Source: Bacillota bacterium
Lineage (GTDB): Bacteria > Bacillota > Clostridia > SK-Y3
DNA: 35,736 nucleotides
Assembly: GCA_022360955.1 (NCBI GenBank)
Contig: JAKSBV010000231.1
Location: 1-35,736, forward strand
Reading direction: 5' to 3'
Below are positions 26,350-34,463 of this stretch, in pieces. The translations under genes were made by a program, and so were the position numbers. Below the pieces are notes generated by a model that was not told the origin of the DNA, searched no databases, and saw nothing but the letters and a program-made list of their open reading frames with translations. Position 1 is the first letter of the stretch. Every line of letters starts with the position of its first letter.

Positions 26350-26385
26350 TTACAATAATGTTACAGGGCCGTAATATTATTGTAA
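26350..26385. promoter_or_regulatory. 15-bp inverted repeat upstream of the spo0E-like promoter
   Basis: TTACAATAATGTTAC (26350-26364) and GTAATATTATTGTAA (26371-26385) are inverted with one mismatch around a 6-base loop. It lies 23 bases upstream of the -35 and is not followed by a clean T tract, so an operator is at least as likely as a terminator for lgt. Confidence 0.4.
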
Positions 26386-26515
26386 TATTTGTGAGAAAGT
26401 CAGAATCAGAAATTCAGTCGTTCATCGACATTTTTCATATTGCCCATTCTTTACAATGCCCTAAACTTCCGTAATCCAAGGATGATCCCGCATTTCCTTA
26501 TTCAAATATAAACAT

Positions 26516-27313
26516 TCAGCTGTCTTTAGGCATTTTTTTTCTGAAATAAATAAGCAGCGCAGCACCAAAAAGCACCGATAATGCCGCAACAATCTGCGAA
26601 ACCCTAAAAACACCTATGTACAAACTATCTGTTCTCAGGCCTTCTATCCAAAATCTTCCCAGCCCATACCATGATGCATACAACAAAAATATTTCCCCAT
26701 CAAATTTCTTTCTTTTTCGATACATATAAATGAATATAAATCCCACCAGATTCCACAGCGACTCATATAGAAAAGTCGGATGAACGGCTATTCTGGCCTG
26801 CTGCTGCACGTCAAAGATCTCCATCCTCCAAGGCAGCATCGTTTCACTGCCGTAGGCCTCTTGATTGATAAAATTCCCCCATCTTCCTATGATCTGCCCT
26901 ACCAGAAAGCCCAATGCGGCAATGTCAAATATCTTCCAAATCCCGATTCCCTTTATCCTGCAATATACGACAGCAGCCATAAGCGCCGCAATAATCGCAC
27001 CGTATATTGCCAGCCCTCCGTGCCATATGGCAATAATCTCACTAAGATTATCTTTATAGGTCGACCAGTTAAATATTACATAATAAATCCTGGCGCCAAT
27101 AATAGCCAGTGGCGTAGCGATAAGCACAATATCCATAAAAGTTTCCGGCGCTACCCCTACTCTTTTTGCCTCTTTCGTAGCAATAACCATGGCCAGCAAG
27201 AATCCTGTCGAAATAATAATGCCATACCAGTAAATAGATTTTCCGAATAGCTCAAAAGCAACAATATTAATTGAAAATTCCAGTCCCAAACCCGGAAATA
27301 CTATCGATTGCAT
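26516..27313 (-). CDS. lgt: prolipoprotein diacylglyceryl transferase Lgt
   Basis: 265 residues from ATG 27313 (MQSIVFPGLGLEFSINIVAF); AAGGGGG is well spaced upstream, unlike the longer frame from 27367. Seven membrane helices. The Lgt signature GRWGNFINQEAYG, the HGGLAIYGA segment and the HPTFLYESLWN motif are present. It attaches diacylglycerol from phosphatidylglycerol to the lipobox cysteine of prolipoproteins; the lipoprotein encoded at 30431 would be a substrate. Confidence 0.97.
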   Translation of the reverse strand: MQSIVFPGLGLEFSINIVAFELFGKSIYWYGIIISTGFLLAMVIATKEAKRVGVAPETFMDIVLIATPLAIIGARIYYVIFNWSTYKDNLSEIIAIWHGGLAIYGAIIAALMAAVVYCRIKGIGIWKIFDIAALGFLVGQIIGRWGNFINQEAYGSETMLPWRMEIFDVQQQARIAVHPTFLYESLWNLVGFIFIYMYRKRKKFDGEIFLLYASWYGLGRFWIEGLRTDSLYIGVFRVSQIVAALSVLFGAALLIYFRKKMPKDS

Positions 27314-27336
27314 ACAAAATCCCCCTTCTAATGCAG

Positions 27337-27400
27337 CGTACAGTGTACAGGATACAGCTAAAAGCATTAGGCAGCTTGCTGCAAAACTGTACGCTGTACA
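27337..27400. repeat. opposed heptamer arrays upstream of lgt
   Basis: CGTACAG, TGTACAG, GATACAG, CTAAAAG on one side (27337-27364) and CTGTACG, CTGTACA on the other (27387-27400). The second is the reverse complement type of the first, so the pair can fold. It fills the gap between ymfH and lgt. Confidence 0.6.
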
Positions 27401-27403
27401 CTT

Positions 27404-28693
27404 CTATTCTAACGGCTTCACAATTGACAATACCATATTCTCCGGTTTAAAATGAGATTCAAAGCGTTCCTGTACATCTTTAAAGGTAACGGACTGATAC
27501 GCTTCCATATAGTCAAATAAATGAATCCCTTTAAATAAGCTTGCCGTAAAACTATTGGCCAGCCGTTCTATACTATTGAATTGTCTTAAAAATCTGGCGA
27601 AAATGACTTTTTTAATTCTTTCAAACACTTTTGGGTCCAAATCTTCACGCTGCCCTTTATTTATTTCATCCAGTATTTGCTGTCGTACTTTCTCCGGGTC
27701 CGGCGATTCGCCTCCGAAAACGGTATAGCCGTAACCTTTCTCCGCAGTAAAATCGACATCAAATGTGCTATTAATAAGGCCTTGCTCATATAAAGACTGG
27801 TATAAAGAGGTACTCTTACCCAATATCATTTCCAACAGGATACGCGTGGTTATATCCTTTTTGAGAAGCCTTTGACCCCCGTAGCCGATATCCGTATCTT
27901 TAAATCCCATATGAAAAAGAGGGATAGACACACTTAAATGCTGCTCAACCTTTTGTTGATAAATCGTACTCGGCTCTTCCGGATAGATCCTTTGAATGTC
28001 CTCCTGCGGCGGATGCTCCTTTTTGATATCTTTCTCAACATGGCTGACTACCGTGTCCGCATCTACATCACCGACCACAAATAATATCATATTGGAAGGA
28101 TGATAAAAGGTATTGTAGCATTTGTATAATATCTCCTTATCTATCTTGCCGATACTATCAATCGTCCCGCCAACATCTTGCTTGACAGGATGATGGTGGT
28201 ATAATCCCCCTAAAAAATTAAAAAACACTCTCCAATTGGGATCATCCTCATACATACGAATTTCTTGACCGATAATCCCCTGTTCTTTCTGTACGTTTTC
28301 ATCCGTAAAATAGGGATTTTGGACAAAATTCAGCAATATGTCCAGGTTGTCGTAAAAGTGATCGGTACACGAAAAAAGATAGGCGGTCATGTTAAAACTT
28401 GTAAAAGCATTGGGTAAGGCCCCTAAACGTGAAAATTGATTAAAAACACTTCCCTCTTGTTCCTCAAACATTTTATGCTCCAAAAAATGCGCAATACCGT
28501 CGGGAACCTCTGTAGCCTGTTTCTCACCCGGAACGACAAACTTATTATCAATCGAGCCGTAATGGGTCGCAAAAACGGCATAGCTTTTGCTATATCCCTG
28601 TTTAGGCAGTATATATACATTTAATCCGCTCTTATGTACACCATGATATACATCTTCTTTTAATGTCTCACTGTGATATTGTTTCAAAAGCAC
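27404..28693 (-). CDS. ymfH: M16-family zinc peptidase, YmfH/YfmH type
   Basis: About 429 residues from GTG 28693, which has GGAGG eight bases upstream; the frame from TTG 28708 overlaps that site. The inverted zinc motif HFLEH is intact (H69, E72, H73), with the distal Glu region in the following helix. Two-domain pitrilysin fold expected. In Bacillus the paired ymfF-ymfH genes encode M16-like proteins; they have been linked to the 5-aminopentanol modification of EF-P. Partner ymfF precedes it with a 107-base gap holding heptamer repeats. Confidence 0.9.
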   Translation of the reverse strand: MLLKQYHSETLKEDVYHGVHKSGLNVYILPKQGYSKSYAVFATHYGSIDNKFVVPGEKQATEVPDGIAHFLEHKMFEEQEGSVFNQFSRLGALPNAFTSFNMTAYLFSCTDHFYDNLDILLNFVQNPYFTDENVQKEQGIIGQEIRMYEDDPNWRVFFNFLGGLYHHHPVKQDVGGTIDSIGKIDKEILYKCYNTFYHPSNMILFVVGDVDADTVVSHVEKDIKKEHPPQEDIQRIYPEEPSTIYQQKVEQHLSVSIPLFHMGFKDTDIGYGGQRLLKKDITTRILLEMILGKSTSLYQSLYEQGLINSTFDVDFTAEKGYGYTVFGGESPDPEKVRQQILDEINKGQREDLDPKVFERIKKVIFARFLRQFNSIERLANSFTASLFKGIHLFDYMEAYQSVTFKDVQERFESHFKPENMVLSIVKPLE

Positions 28694-28773
28694 TGCTATT
28701 ACCTCCAATCATTCCATTTATGATGATAGCTTCGGGAACACTTACACCTTACTTGCCCACCGTCTGTTTCCGG

Positions 28774-28801
28774 CTCCTAACTCCCCACTCCCAACTACTG
28801 C
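28774..28801. repeat. heptamer array between ymfH and ymfF
   Basis: Units CTCCTAA, CTCCCCA, CTCCCAA, CTACTGC in exact 7-base register, touching the ymfF stop codon. Confidence 0.6.
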
Positions 28802-30072
28802 TACTGTTTATTTTTCAAGAAATAGATCGTATCCAGTTCAATATTTTGCGCAACTGCTACCACGTCTTCCTTTTTCACGGCAGTAATTTTTTCAATCAAA
28901 TCTTCGAAGCTGTCCTCCGTGCCCCCCAGCAATTGGCTTATATGATACTCGATCATATGGTAGGCATTATCTTTGAGAGATTTAATGCCATTGACCAGAC
29001 TGCTGATGGTTGCATGATATTCATCGTCAGAGATATTCCCTTTTTTAATTTCATCTATTTGGGCCAGTATTTCGTCCAATGCATCCTGATACTTTTCAAC
29101 TTCTATACCCGCACTAACCAGCATAAGCCCCTTAAATTTTTCCAGCCTTGAAAAGACATAGTATGCCAAGCTCAATCTTTCCCTTACGTTGTTGAACAGC
29201 TTTGAAGGAGGCCCCCCTCCCAAGATACCGTTACAAACCACCAAGGCATGATATTCTTTATCCCGAGGGGAAATTTTTGTCCTGAAACCCAGCGATAGTT
29301 TGCCCTGGGCTACCGGCAGCTCTTCCTCCACTTTTTTATGTTCTCCCACTTCCGATATGATCTCGGTGGAAGGGTAGGCTATATTTTCCGCCGGCTCCAT
29401 ATCAAAGAACCGGTTAACCGTATCGACAATCGTCTCTCTTTTAAGACTGCCCGCCACAAAGATATCAATCGGGCTGGTACGCATCACATCTTTATAATAT
29501 TCGTAAAGATTCTTTTCATCAATACCGTTCAAATCCTCAACGCTTCCTAATTCGTAAATACCGAATCTTTCGTTTTTGCACATCTCCTGATAGCATCGTT
29601 CTACCGCATAGGACGTTTTGTGATTGATAAGCCCTTGGATGACGTCTTTTAATTTCTCCTTTTCTTGTGCGACATATTCCTTTTTAAATGCAGCATTTTC
29701 GGTGACAGGATCGAAAATAACCGCCTTCGCAAAATGCAGTACGCTTTCCAAAAGATTCATATCCTCCGGCAGATATGTTTCATCTATCATCTCAAAATTA
29801 AAAAATATAATTTGGTCTTCACCTTTTTTGTTAATGCCGCAATCAAATATTGTCCCATATAACCCTTCAAGATGCTGAGTGATCGCTTGGGAAGTAGGAA
29901 AATCCCTACACCCTCTTCGTAACACATAGGGAATTAAGGCATTTTTTGTAGCGTCTTTTTTTTGCAGCTGCCGGTGGATATTGACGCTTATTGTAGAGGT
30001 CTTAAATTTTTGCGTAGGAAGATAATACAAGTTTAACCCTTTTTTTAGATTTATTCCTTTTAAGCCATTCAC
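28801..30072 (-). CDS. ymfF: M16-family protein lacking the zinc motif, YmfF/YfmF type
   Basis: About 423 residues. Two M16-like halves are recognisable (for example LVRRGCRDFP-like loop at YVLRRGCRDFP and VCNGILGGGPPSKLFNNVRE in the second half), but no HxxEH motif is present, as in YmfF, the presumed non-catalytic partner of YmfH. Start: GTG 30072 (MNGLKGINL) with AAAGGAG ten bases upstream; GTG 30081 abuts the site. The upstream spacer carries repeat elements. Confidence 0.88.
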   Translation of the reverse strand: MNGLKGINLKKGLNLYYLPTQKFKTSTISVNIHRQLQKKDATKNALIPYVLRRGCRDFPTSQAITQHLEGLYGTIFDCGINKKGEDQIIFFNFEMIDETYLPEDMNLLESVLHFAKAVIFDPVTENAAFKKEYVAQEKEKLKDVIQGLINHKTSYAVERCYQEMCKNERFGIYELGSVEDLNGIDEKNLYEYYKDVMRTSPIDIFVAGSLKRETIVDTVNRFFDMEPAENIAYPSTEIISEVGEHKKVEEELPVAQGKLSLGFRTKISPRDKEYHALVVCNGILGGGPPSKLFNNVRERLSLAYYVFSRLEKFKGLMLVSAGIEVEKYQDALDEILAQIDEIKKGNISDDEYHATISSLVNGIKSLKDNAYHMIEYHISQLLGGTEDSFEDLIEKITAVKKEDVVAVAQNIELDTIYFLKNKQ

Positions 30073-30139
30073 AAATGTCACACTCCTTTTGCAATAAATT
30101 CTTTCATTCCTTTGGTCTTGTTCTCAAAATCTCAAGATC

Positions 30140-30209
30140 AGCAAGCAATACAATCTCTTAAATTCGGCATACTATTATATTTCTAACTTTACAATACACT
30201 ATCCTTATA
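30140..30209. repeat. truncated, diverged copy of the 220-bp element (right half)
   Basis: AGCAAGCAATACAA..CTCTTA, ATTCGG and TATTATATTTC.AACTTTAC align in order with 9850-9920 of the intact element, with a short internal deletion. It abuts palindromic copy at 30210 directly. Confidence 0.6.
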
Positions 30210-30306
30210 GATACCCAACTTTAAAATGGCATTTATATTTACACAAAAAAACGCAGAATCATCGTTGTTTGTGCAAATAGTATTTTAAAGTCTAAAGTTG
30301 GTTATC
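30210..30306. repeat. 96/97-bp palindromic repeat element, copy D
   Basis: Arms GATACCCAACTTTAAA (30210-30225) and TCTAAAGTTGGTTATC (30291-30306); inner stem TTTACACAAA against TTTGTGCAAA. It is very close to copies at 6353 and 9532. Confidence 0.85.
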
Positions 30307-30391
30307 CTTAGTCGCCTATATTCCATTATATACTATAACACATCTTTATATAGTTTGTGCCATTATTTCACTATTTTATGCATAAAATAAT

Positions 30392-30422
30392 GTGCCAAGG
30401 ACGCTGATTTGGTACTTGGCAC
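30392..30422 (-). terminator. probable terminator of the lipoprotein gene
   Basis: GTGCCAAG (30392-30399) pairs with CTTGGCAC (30415-30422). On the minus strand the stem is followed by ATTATTTTATG. It begins right after the lipoprotein stop. Confidence 0.55.
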
Positions 30423-30430
30423 ATTTGTCT

Positions 30431-31054
30431 TTATCTTGTGGTAGGCATAATTCTATTCATTATTTCTGTAAATTCGTTTGTCATACCCCTCATTGTGTTG
30501 CCCGTTGTAGCATCTTTGGACAAATTATTAATCCTCTGATATAAATCGGGGGATTCGGTAATCACTACATTTGTAATGCCCGGTTCCATTTTTTTGATTT
30601 TTGTGACCAAATCATTTTTTAAATTTTGGGTGTTATTATTTCCCTGTTGATCATCTGCAACATCAATCCCCACGAGTGCTGTTTTACCATTGACCACACA
30701 AGATGCATTTTCTATAGGCTCCATCGCCGTGAGCTTGTTCGTTATATTCTGTGCTTTCCTATTTGCATCTGTAGCAATGGGTCTTGCATTCATGTCATTT
30801 TCCAACGTTCTATCCCGTGTCATCGGTGCACCCGGCGCAGCATCCGGTGTTATTGTTCTATTCGGCGTTTGCGGTACATTATCTCTCATCATTCCCCTAT
30901 CCGGCGTGAGGTTTACATTGTCAGGATTGGCGCCCGGTGCAGGTGCGCCCGGCTGGTTCTGCATGGGTCTCTGTGCCCTCGTACAGCCGACAACGGATAG
31001 AAGCAATATGGCCACAACTGCCAAACAACTCCACTTGAAAAATTTCTTTTTCAT
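30431..31054 (-). CDS. YhcN/YlaJ-family sporulation lipoprotein
   Basis: 207 residues. A basic N-terminus, hydrophobic stretch and lipobox LSVVGC with Cys24 mark an exported lipoprotein. Residues ~25-100 are a low-complexity Pro/Asn/Arg/Met-rich linker. The C-terminal domain (ANRKAQNITNKLTAMEPIENASCVV, then GKTALVGIDV) is typical of the YhcN/YlaJ family, whose members are found in spore membranes or germination contexts. GGAGGTG upstream of ATG 31054. A weak SigmaE-like -10 (CATATAAT) is in the upstream DNA without a clear -35. Single-gene unit with a terminator. Confidence 0.87.
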   Translation of the reverse strand: MKKKFFKWSCLAVVAILLLSVVGCTRAQRPMQNQPGAPAPGANPDNVNLTPDRGMMRDNVPQTPNRTITPDAAPGAPMTRDRTLENDMNARPIATDANRKAQNITNKLTAMEPIENASCVVNGKTALVGIDVADDQQGNNNTQNLKNDLVTKIKKMEPGITNVVITESPDLYQRINNLSKDATTGNTMRGMTNEFTEIMNRIMPTTR

Positions 31055-31182
31055 CTAAAACACCTCCATTTATATTGTTTTCATAATCTAAATTTTTATG
31101 AAAAAACAAATTACCAAAACACCTAACAATTATATGAGGCAAACATAAATAAATATATGTTTTAAATCCATACTATAGATAT

Positions 31183-31232
31183 ATTGAACGCAAAAAAATC
31201 ACATTAAACATGTTGGATTTTTTGCGTTCAAT
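31183..31232. other. long stem-loop between divergent genes
   Basis: ATTGAACGCAAAAAAATC (31183-31200) pairs with GATTTTTTGCGTTCAAT (31216-31232) with a single bulge, around a 15-base loop. There is no T tract after the stem on either strand. It sits between the divergent lipoprotein and small membrane protein genes. The rest of 31055-31424 shows no gene. Confidence 0.5.
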
Positions 31233-31424
31233 CGATAAAGCTATATACTTCACAGTTTACAAAAAGCTTGTAAATTGTGTCATTAACGCGGGATATCTAC
31301 ATGAAAATTTTGTAAAAATAATTGATTCACCTTTAAGTATGGGAAAAAAAGACGGTTATATCCGGCAATATTATCTGTAAACCGTAATCGTAAATAATTA
31401 AGGAAACAACGGGAGGAATATTAG

Positions 31425-31607
31425 ATGAATAAAAATCCTAATAAGGTCAGAAAACACCCTAGGGTTTTCACAAAAAAAGATTTGCCTGAATGTAAAGATA
31501 TCCAGGCCATGATGAAAAACAAGACGTTTTTGATAGGACTGCTCGGCCTCACATTAGTAGAAGGCTTGTGCTTCGGATATATGCTGAGTAAAATGAAAAA
31601 ACGGTAG
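31425..31607 (+). CDS. small single-pass membrane protein of unknown function
   Basis: 60 residues. GGGAGGAA lies nine bases before the ATG, a strong RBS. A basic N-terminal half (KVRKHPRVFTKKDL) with a KDxQ segment is followed by one membrane helix (FLIGLLGLTLVEGLCFGYML) and a basic end (KMKKR), suggesting the N-terminus is cytoplasmic or the helix is reversed. It is the only + strand gene in the right two thirds of the window. A terminator overlaps its stop. Family not recognised. Confidence 0.65.
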   Translation: MNKNPNKVRKHPRVFTKKDLPECKDIQAMMKNKTFLIGLLGLTLVEGLCFGYMLSKMKKR

Positions 31608-31640
31608 GGCTGTTTCACAAGCCCTACCGTTTTCATATTT
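31596..31640. terminator. bidirectional terminator between convergent genes
   Basis: ACGGTAGGGCT (31601-31611) pairs with AGCCCTACCGT (31620-31630). T-rich tracts follow on both strands (TTTCATATTTTTT on +; TTTTTTCATTTT on -). It serves the small + gene and the minus-strand gene that ends at 31643. Confidence 0.88.
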
Positions 31641-31642
31641 TT

Positions 31643-32590
31643 TCATTTATTTAAGTATTCTATTCTAGGTGCAAAATTCATCTTTTTAATTAAATACATA
31701 TAATCTTCCGTAGAAAGCTGCTCCGGTCTTTTTCCCGCTGCAGCAATCAAAACGGCCTCCATCACATTGGTCCCGAAAGACCTTCCGTTAAATTCAGGTG
31801 TTGAAGTAACTAATATGCTTACGCCTCGTTGTTTTAACATATCAACATCTGCTTGTGCGACGGTATTTGTAATGATTATTTTACCATATAAGTTTTCAGG
31901 CAAGTATTTTTTTATATACAGGAAATCACCGGCAATAATATCCGCATCATTATAAAATCTTTCAAAATTCCAGTAGGCAGCCTTACCGGCTTGTGTGTAC
32001 CTGTCTGGCTCTGCAGACTGACCATTGTGTTTTTCTCCTACGGGATACAACACATTGAAAGGCAGGCGAGATATTATGGGTAAAAACGTACTTACGACCT
32101 TTTTAAAAACGCTTATGCTTTTAATGGGTATCGGAATACCCAAAGCAAAAATAATATCGCCAAGTATCGTCGTACATCCCATATCGATAAAGCTTTCAGC
32201 CATTTTAAACCTATCGATTGCACAAACCAAAAGCACTTTCTTACCGGAAAAATCAATTATTTTCTCTGCTGCCAAAAATTCTACTATATTTTTCTCCAAA
32301 GTGTTTTTCAGTCCTGTGCCATCAACAATGGGCGTTTTTTTCGCCGCTTCTACAATAGGAATGGCTTCCTTGATCATAAATTTTCTGTTTGCCCCGCTAA
32401 GATATAGATCAATACCGCCGAGTCCCAATGCATCTACCTGTCCGTCTAATGCTTTAATGAGCGTTATCGCCTTCGGGATGCTTCCGTTTGTACCAATGCG
32501 TTCAATGGTATACTTTTCGTTTAAAATTTGTGTCTCTACACGATGATCCCGTAAAGAAGAACCTATACTTACACTAATCACTTTCTTCAA
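31643..32590 (-). CDS. conserved clostridial protein (often labelled quinate 5-dehydrogenase), function uncertain
   Basis: About 315 residues. TTG 32590 has GGAGG seven bases upstream; TTG 32593 is possible. The N-terminus (KKVISVSIGSSLRDHRVE) and segments LGLGGIDLYL and VDGTGLKNTLE belong to a family I know from Clostridia and Peptococcaceae, where databases often write 'quinate 5-dehydrogenase'. No clear glycine-rich NAD motif is visible, so that label is doubtful. The segment KKVLLVCAIDRFKMAE resembles a Rossmann-like strand and loop. No membrane helix. It lies 96 bases after the RNase J gene on the same strand. Confidence 0.65.
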   Translation of the reverse strand: MKKVISVSIGSSLRDHRVETQILNEKYTIERIGTNGSIPKAITLIKALDGQVDALGLGGIDLYLSGANRKFMIKEAIPIVEAAKKTPIVDGTGLKNTLEKNIVEFLAAEKIIDFSGKKVLLVCAIDRFKMAESFIDMGCTTILGDIIFALGIPIPIKSISVFKKVVSTFLPIISRLPFNVLYPVGEKHNGQSAEPDRYTQAGKAAYWNFERFYNDADIIAGDFLYIKKYLPENLYGKIIITNTVAQADVDMLKQRGVSILVTSTPEFNGRSFGTNVMEAVLIAAAGKRPEQLSTEDYMYLIKKMNFAPRIEYLNK

Positions 32591-32607
32591 CAAAGTACCT
32601 CCGTCTT

Positions 32608-32635
32608 GATTGACCGCTCACGGCGAACAGAACAT
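32608..32635. repeat. heptamer array downstream of RNase J
   Basis: Units GATTGAC, CGCTCAC, GGCGAAC, AGAACAT share the A-C ending every 7 bases. It is the most diverged array, and just upstream of the RBS of the next gene. Confidence 0.4.
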
Positions 32636-32686
32636 ACTTTGCAGGACAATGTTATGCGCTGTAAACCGTGAAGGATAAGCCTAACA

Positions 32687-34351
32687 TTATATTTCCATAA
32701 TAACCGGTAAAATCATCGGTTTTCTCTTTGTTTTTCCATATAAAAATTGACTTAAACGGTCTTTCACTTTTGCTTTTATTGTGGACCAATCCGTAATTTT
32801 CTTTTCTTCACACTCTTCCAGTGCCGTCTTCGTTACACCTCGAACTTCTTCCATTAACGCTTCCGACTCTCTCACATAAACAAAACCTCTTGAAATAATA
32901 TCCGGTCCTGCTATGACTTGACCATTCTCTCCGGAAATCGTCACAACCACAACAATCAACCCATCCTGGGCCAGATGCTTTCTGTCACGCAATACGATAT
33001 TGCCGACATCCCCCACGCCTAGTCCGTCCACTAAGACTTTTCCGGCAGATACGCTTCCTGCCTTTTTCGCAGACTTTTCATTCATTTCCAAAATATTCCC
33101 AATATCCATCACAAAAATATTCTGTTTTTTCATTCCCATGCTCTCGGCCAAATTGGCATGCTGCTTTAGGTGCCTGTATTCTCCGTGAACAGGGATAAAA
33201 TACTTGGGCTTTACCAGGCTATGAATCAATTTCAATTCTTCCTTGCATGCATGTCCTGAAACATGAATATCCGCCAACGATTCGTAGATAACATCTGCCC
33301 CTCTTTTGAATAATTCGTTAATTACCTTAGAAATAAGCTTTTCATTGCCCGGAATAGGATTCGCTGAAATAATCACCAGATCACCGGTTACGATCTCCAC
33401 TTTTCGATGGTCGGAGAAGGCCATTCTGGTTAAGGCCGACATAGGCTCTCCCTGGCTTCCTGTTGTTACAATGACAATCTGATTGCTTTTATAGCGTTTA
33501 ATATCATCAATGTCAATGAGCGTTCCTTCCGGCACACTTAAATACCCTAATTCCATCGCCACATTGACTACATTCACCATGCTTCTGCCGCATATTGCAA
33601 CTTTTCTTCCGTAGTTCACGGCAGCATTAATGACTTGCTGCACTCTATGCACATTGGACGCAAAGGTCGCAACCAGTATCCTTTGATTGCAATACCTGAA
33701 TATCTCTTCAAAGGCTTCGCCGACCGTTCTTTCGGACATGGTATACCCTGCTCGTTCTACATTGGTGCTGTCTGCCATTAAGGCCAGCACACCCATTTTC
33801 CCAAGCTGTCCAAAGCGGGCAAGATCTATCATTTCCCCTTCAATCGGGGTATAGTCAATCTTGAAGTCTCCCGTATGGACTACAACACCCACCGGCGTGT
33901 GTATCGCAATGGCCACCGAATCTGCTATGCTATGGGTAGACCTAATAAATTCGACCTTAAATGCGCCTAAGCTTACTACGTCTCCCGGCTGGCTCCTTTT
34001 TAACTTAACTTTTGAGAGCAAACCGTGTTCTTTCAGTTTATTTCCTACCAGTCCCAACGTAAGCTTGGTTCCATAAACCGGAGCATTGATCTCTCTTAAC
34101 ACATAGGGCAATGCCCCAATGTGGTCTTCATGTCCATGGGTAAGCACAATCGCCTTTATTTTCTCTTTATTTTTCACTAGATAAGTTGTATCCGGAATCA
34201 CCAGATCCACCCCAAGCATTTCATCCTCCGGAAATGCCAATCCGCAATCTAACACAATGATATCATCTTTATACTCAAATACGGTAATGTTCTTACCGAT
34301 TTCGTTCAATCCCCCTAAAGGTATGATTTTTAAATTTGACTTTCTTGCCAC
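32687..34351 (-). CDS. rnj: ribonuclease J
   Basis: 554 residues, full length. Metallo-beta-lactamase/beta-CASP RNase acting in mRNA decay and RNA maturation, with endonuclease and 5' exonuclease activity in the family. The zinc motif HGHEDH is at residues 72-77. MADSTNVERAGYTMSER, the GSQGEP motif and the later HVSGHA and PVHGEYRH motifs are all present. GTG 34351 has GGAGG seven bases upstream. A 35-codon ORF ends 4 bases before the start. Confidence 0.97.
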   Translation of the reverse strand: MARKSNLKIIPLGGLNEIGKNITVFEYKDDIIVLDCGLAFPEDEMLGVDLVIPDTTYLVKNKEKIKAIVLTHGHEDHIGALPYVLREINAPVYGTKLTLGLVGNKLKEHGLLSKVKLKRSQPGDVVSLGAFKVEFIRSTHSIADSVAIAIHTPVGVVVHTGDFKIDYTPIEGEMIDLARFGQLGKMGVLALMADSTNVERAGYTMSERTVGEAFEEIFRYCNQRILVATFASNVHRVQQVINAAVNYGRKVAICGRSMVNVVNVAMELGYLSVPEGTLIDIDDIKRYKSNQIVIVTTGSQGEPMSALTRMAFSDHRKVEIVTGDLVIISANPIPGNEKLISKVINELFKRGADVIYESLADIHVSGHACKEELKLIHSLVKPKYFIPVHGEYRHLKQHANLAESMGMKKQNIFVMDIGNILEMNEKSAKKAGSVSAGKVLVDGLGVGDVGNIVLRDRKHLAQDGLIVVVVTISGENGQVIAGPDIISRGFVYVRESEALMEEVRGVTKTALEECEEKKITDWSTIKAKVKDRLSQFLYGKTKRKPMILPVIMEI

Positions 34352-34355
34352 ATTT

Positions 34356-34463
34356 CTACCTCCATCTATCTTCTGCCAAATAAACCGGAACCCCGCTCTT
34401 CAGGTATTCTATAACCTGTCCGCCCGCCATCTTTACCCTTGCACAGGCATAAAGACATGGCAT
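34356..34463 (-). CDS. possible 35-residue leader ORF upstream of RNase J
   Basis: ATG 34463 has AGGTG at normal distance. The peptide begins MPCLYACARVK and contains GGQVIEYLKSGVPVYL, which looks protein-like. Its TAG lies in the RNase J ribosome binding region, so translation could be coupled. Too short to be sure; no family recognised. Confidence 0.3.
   Translation of the reverse strand: MPCLYACARVKMAGGQVIEYLKSGVPVYLAEDRWR

Noticed and set aside
30140-30306. Insertion sequence remnant with transposase
   Set aside because: No coding capacity; only partial noncoding elements are present.
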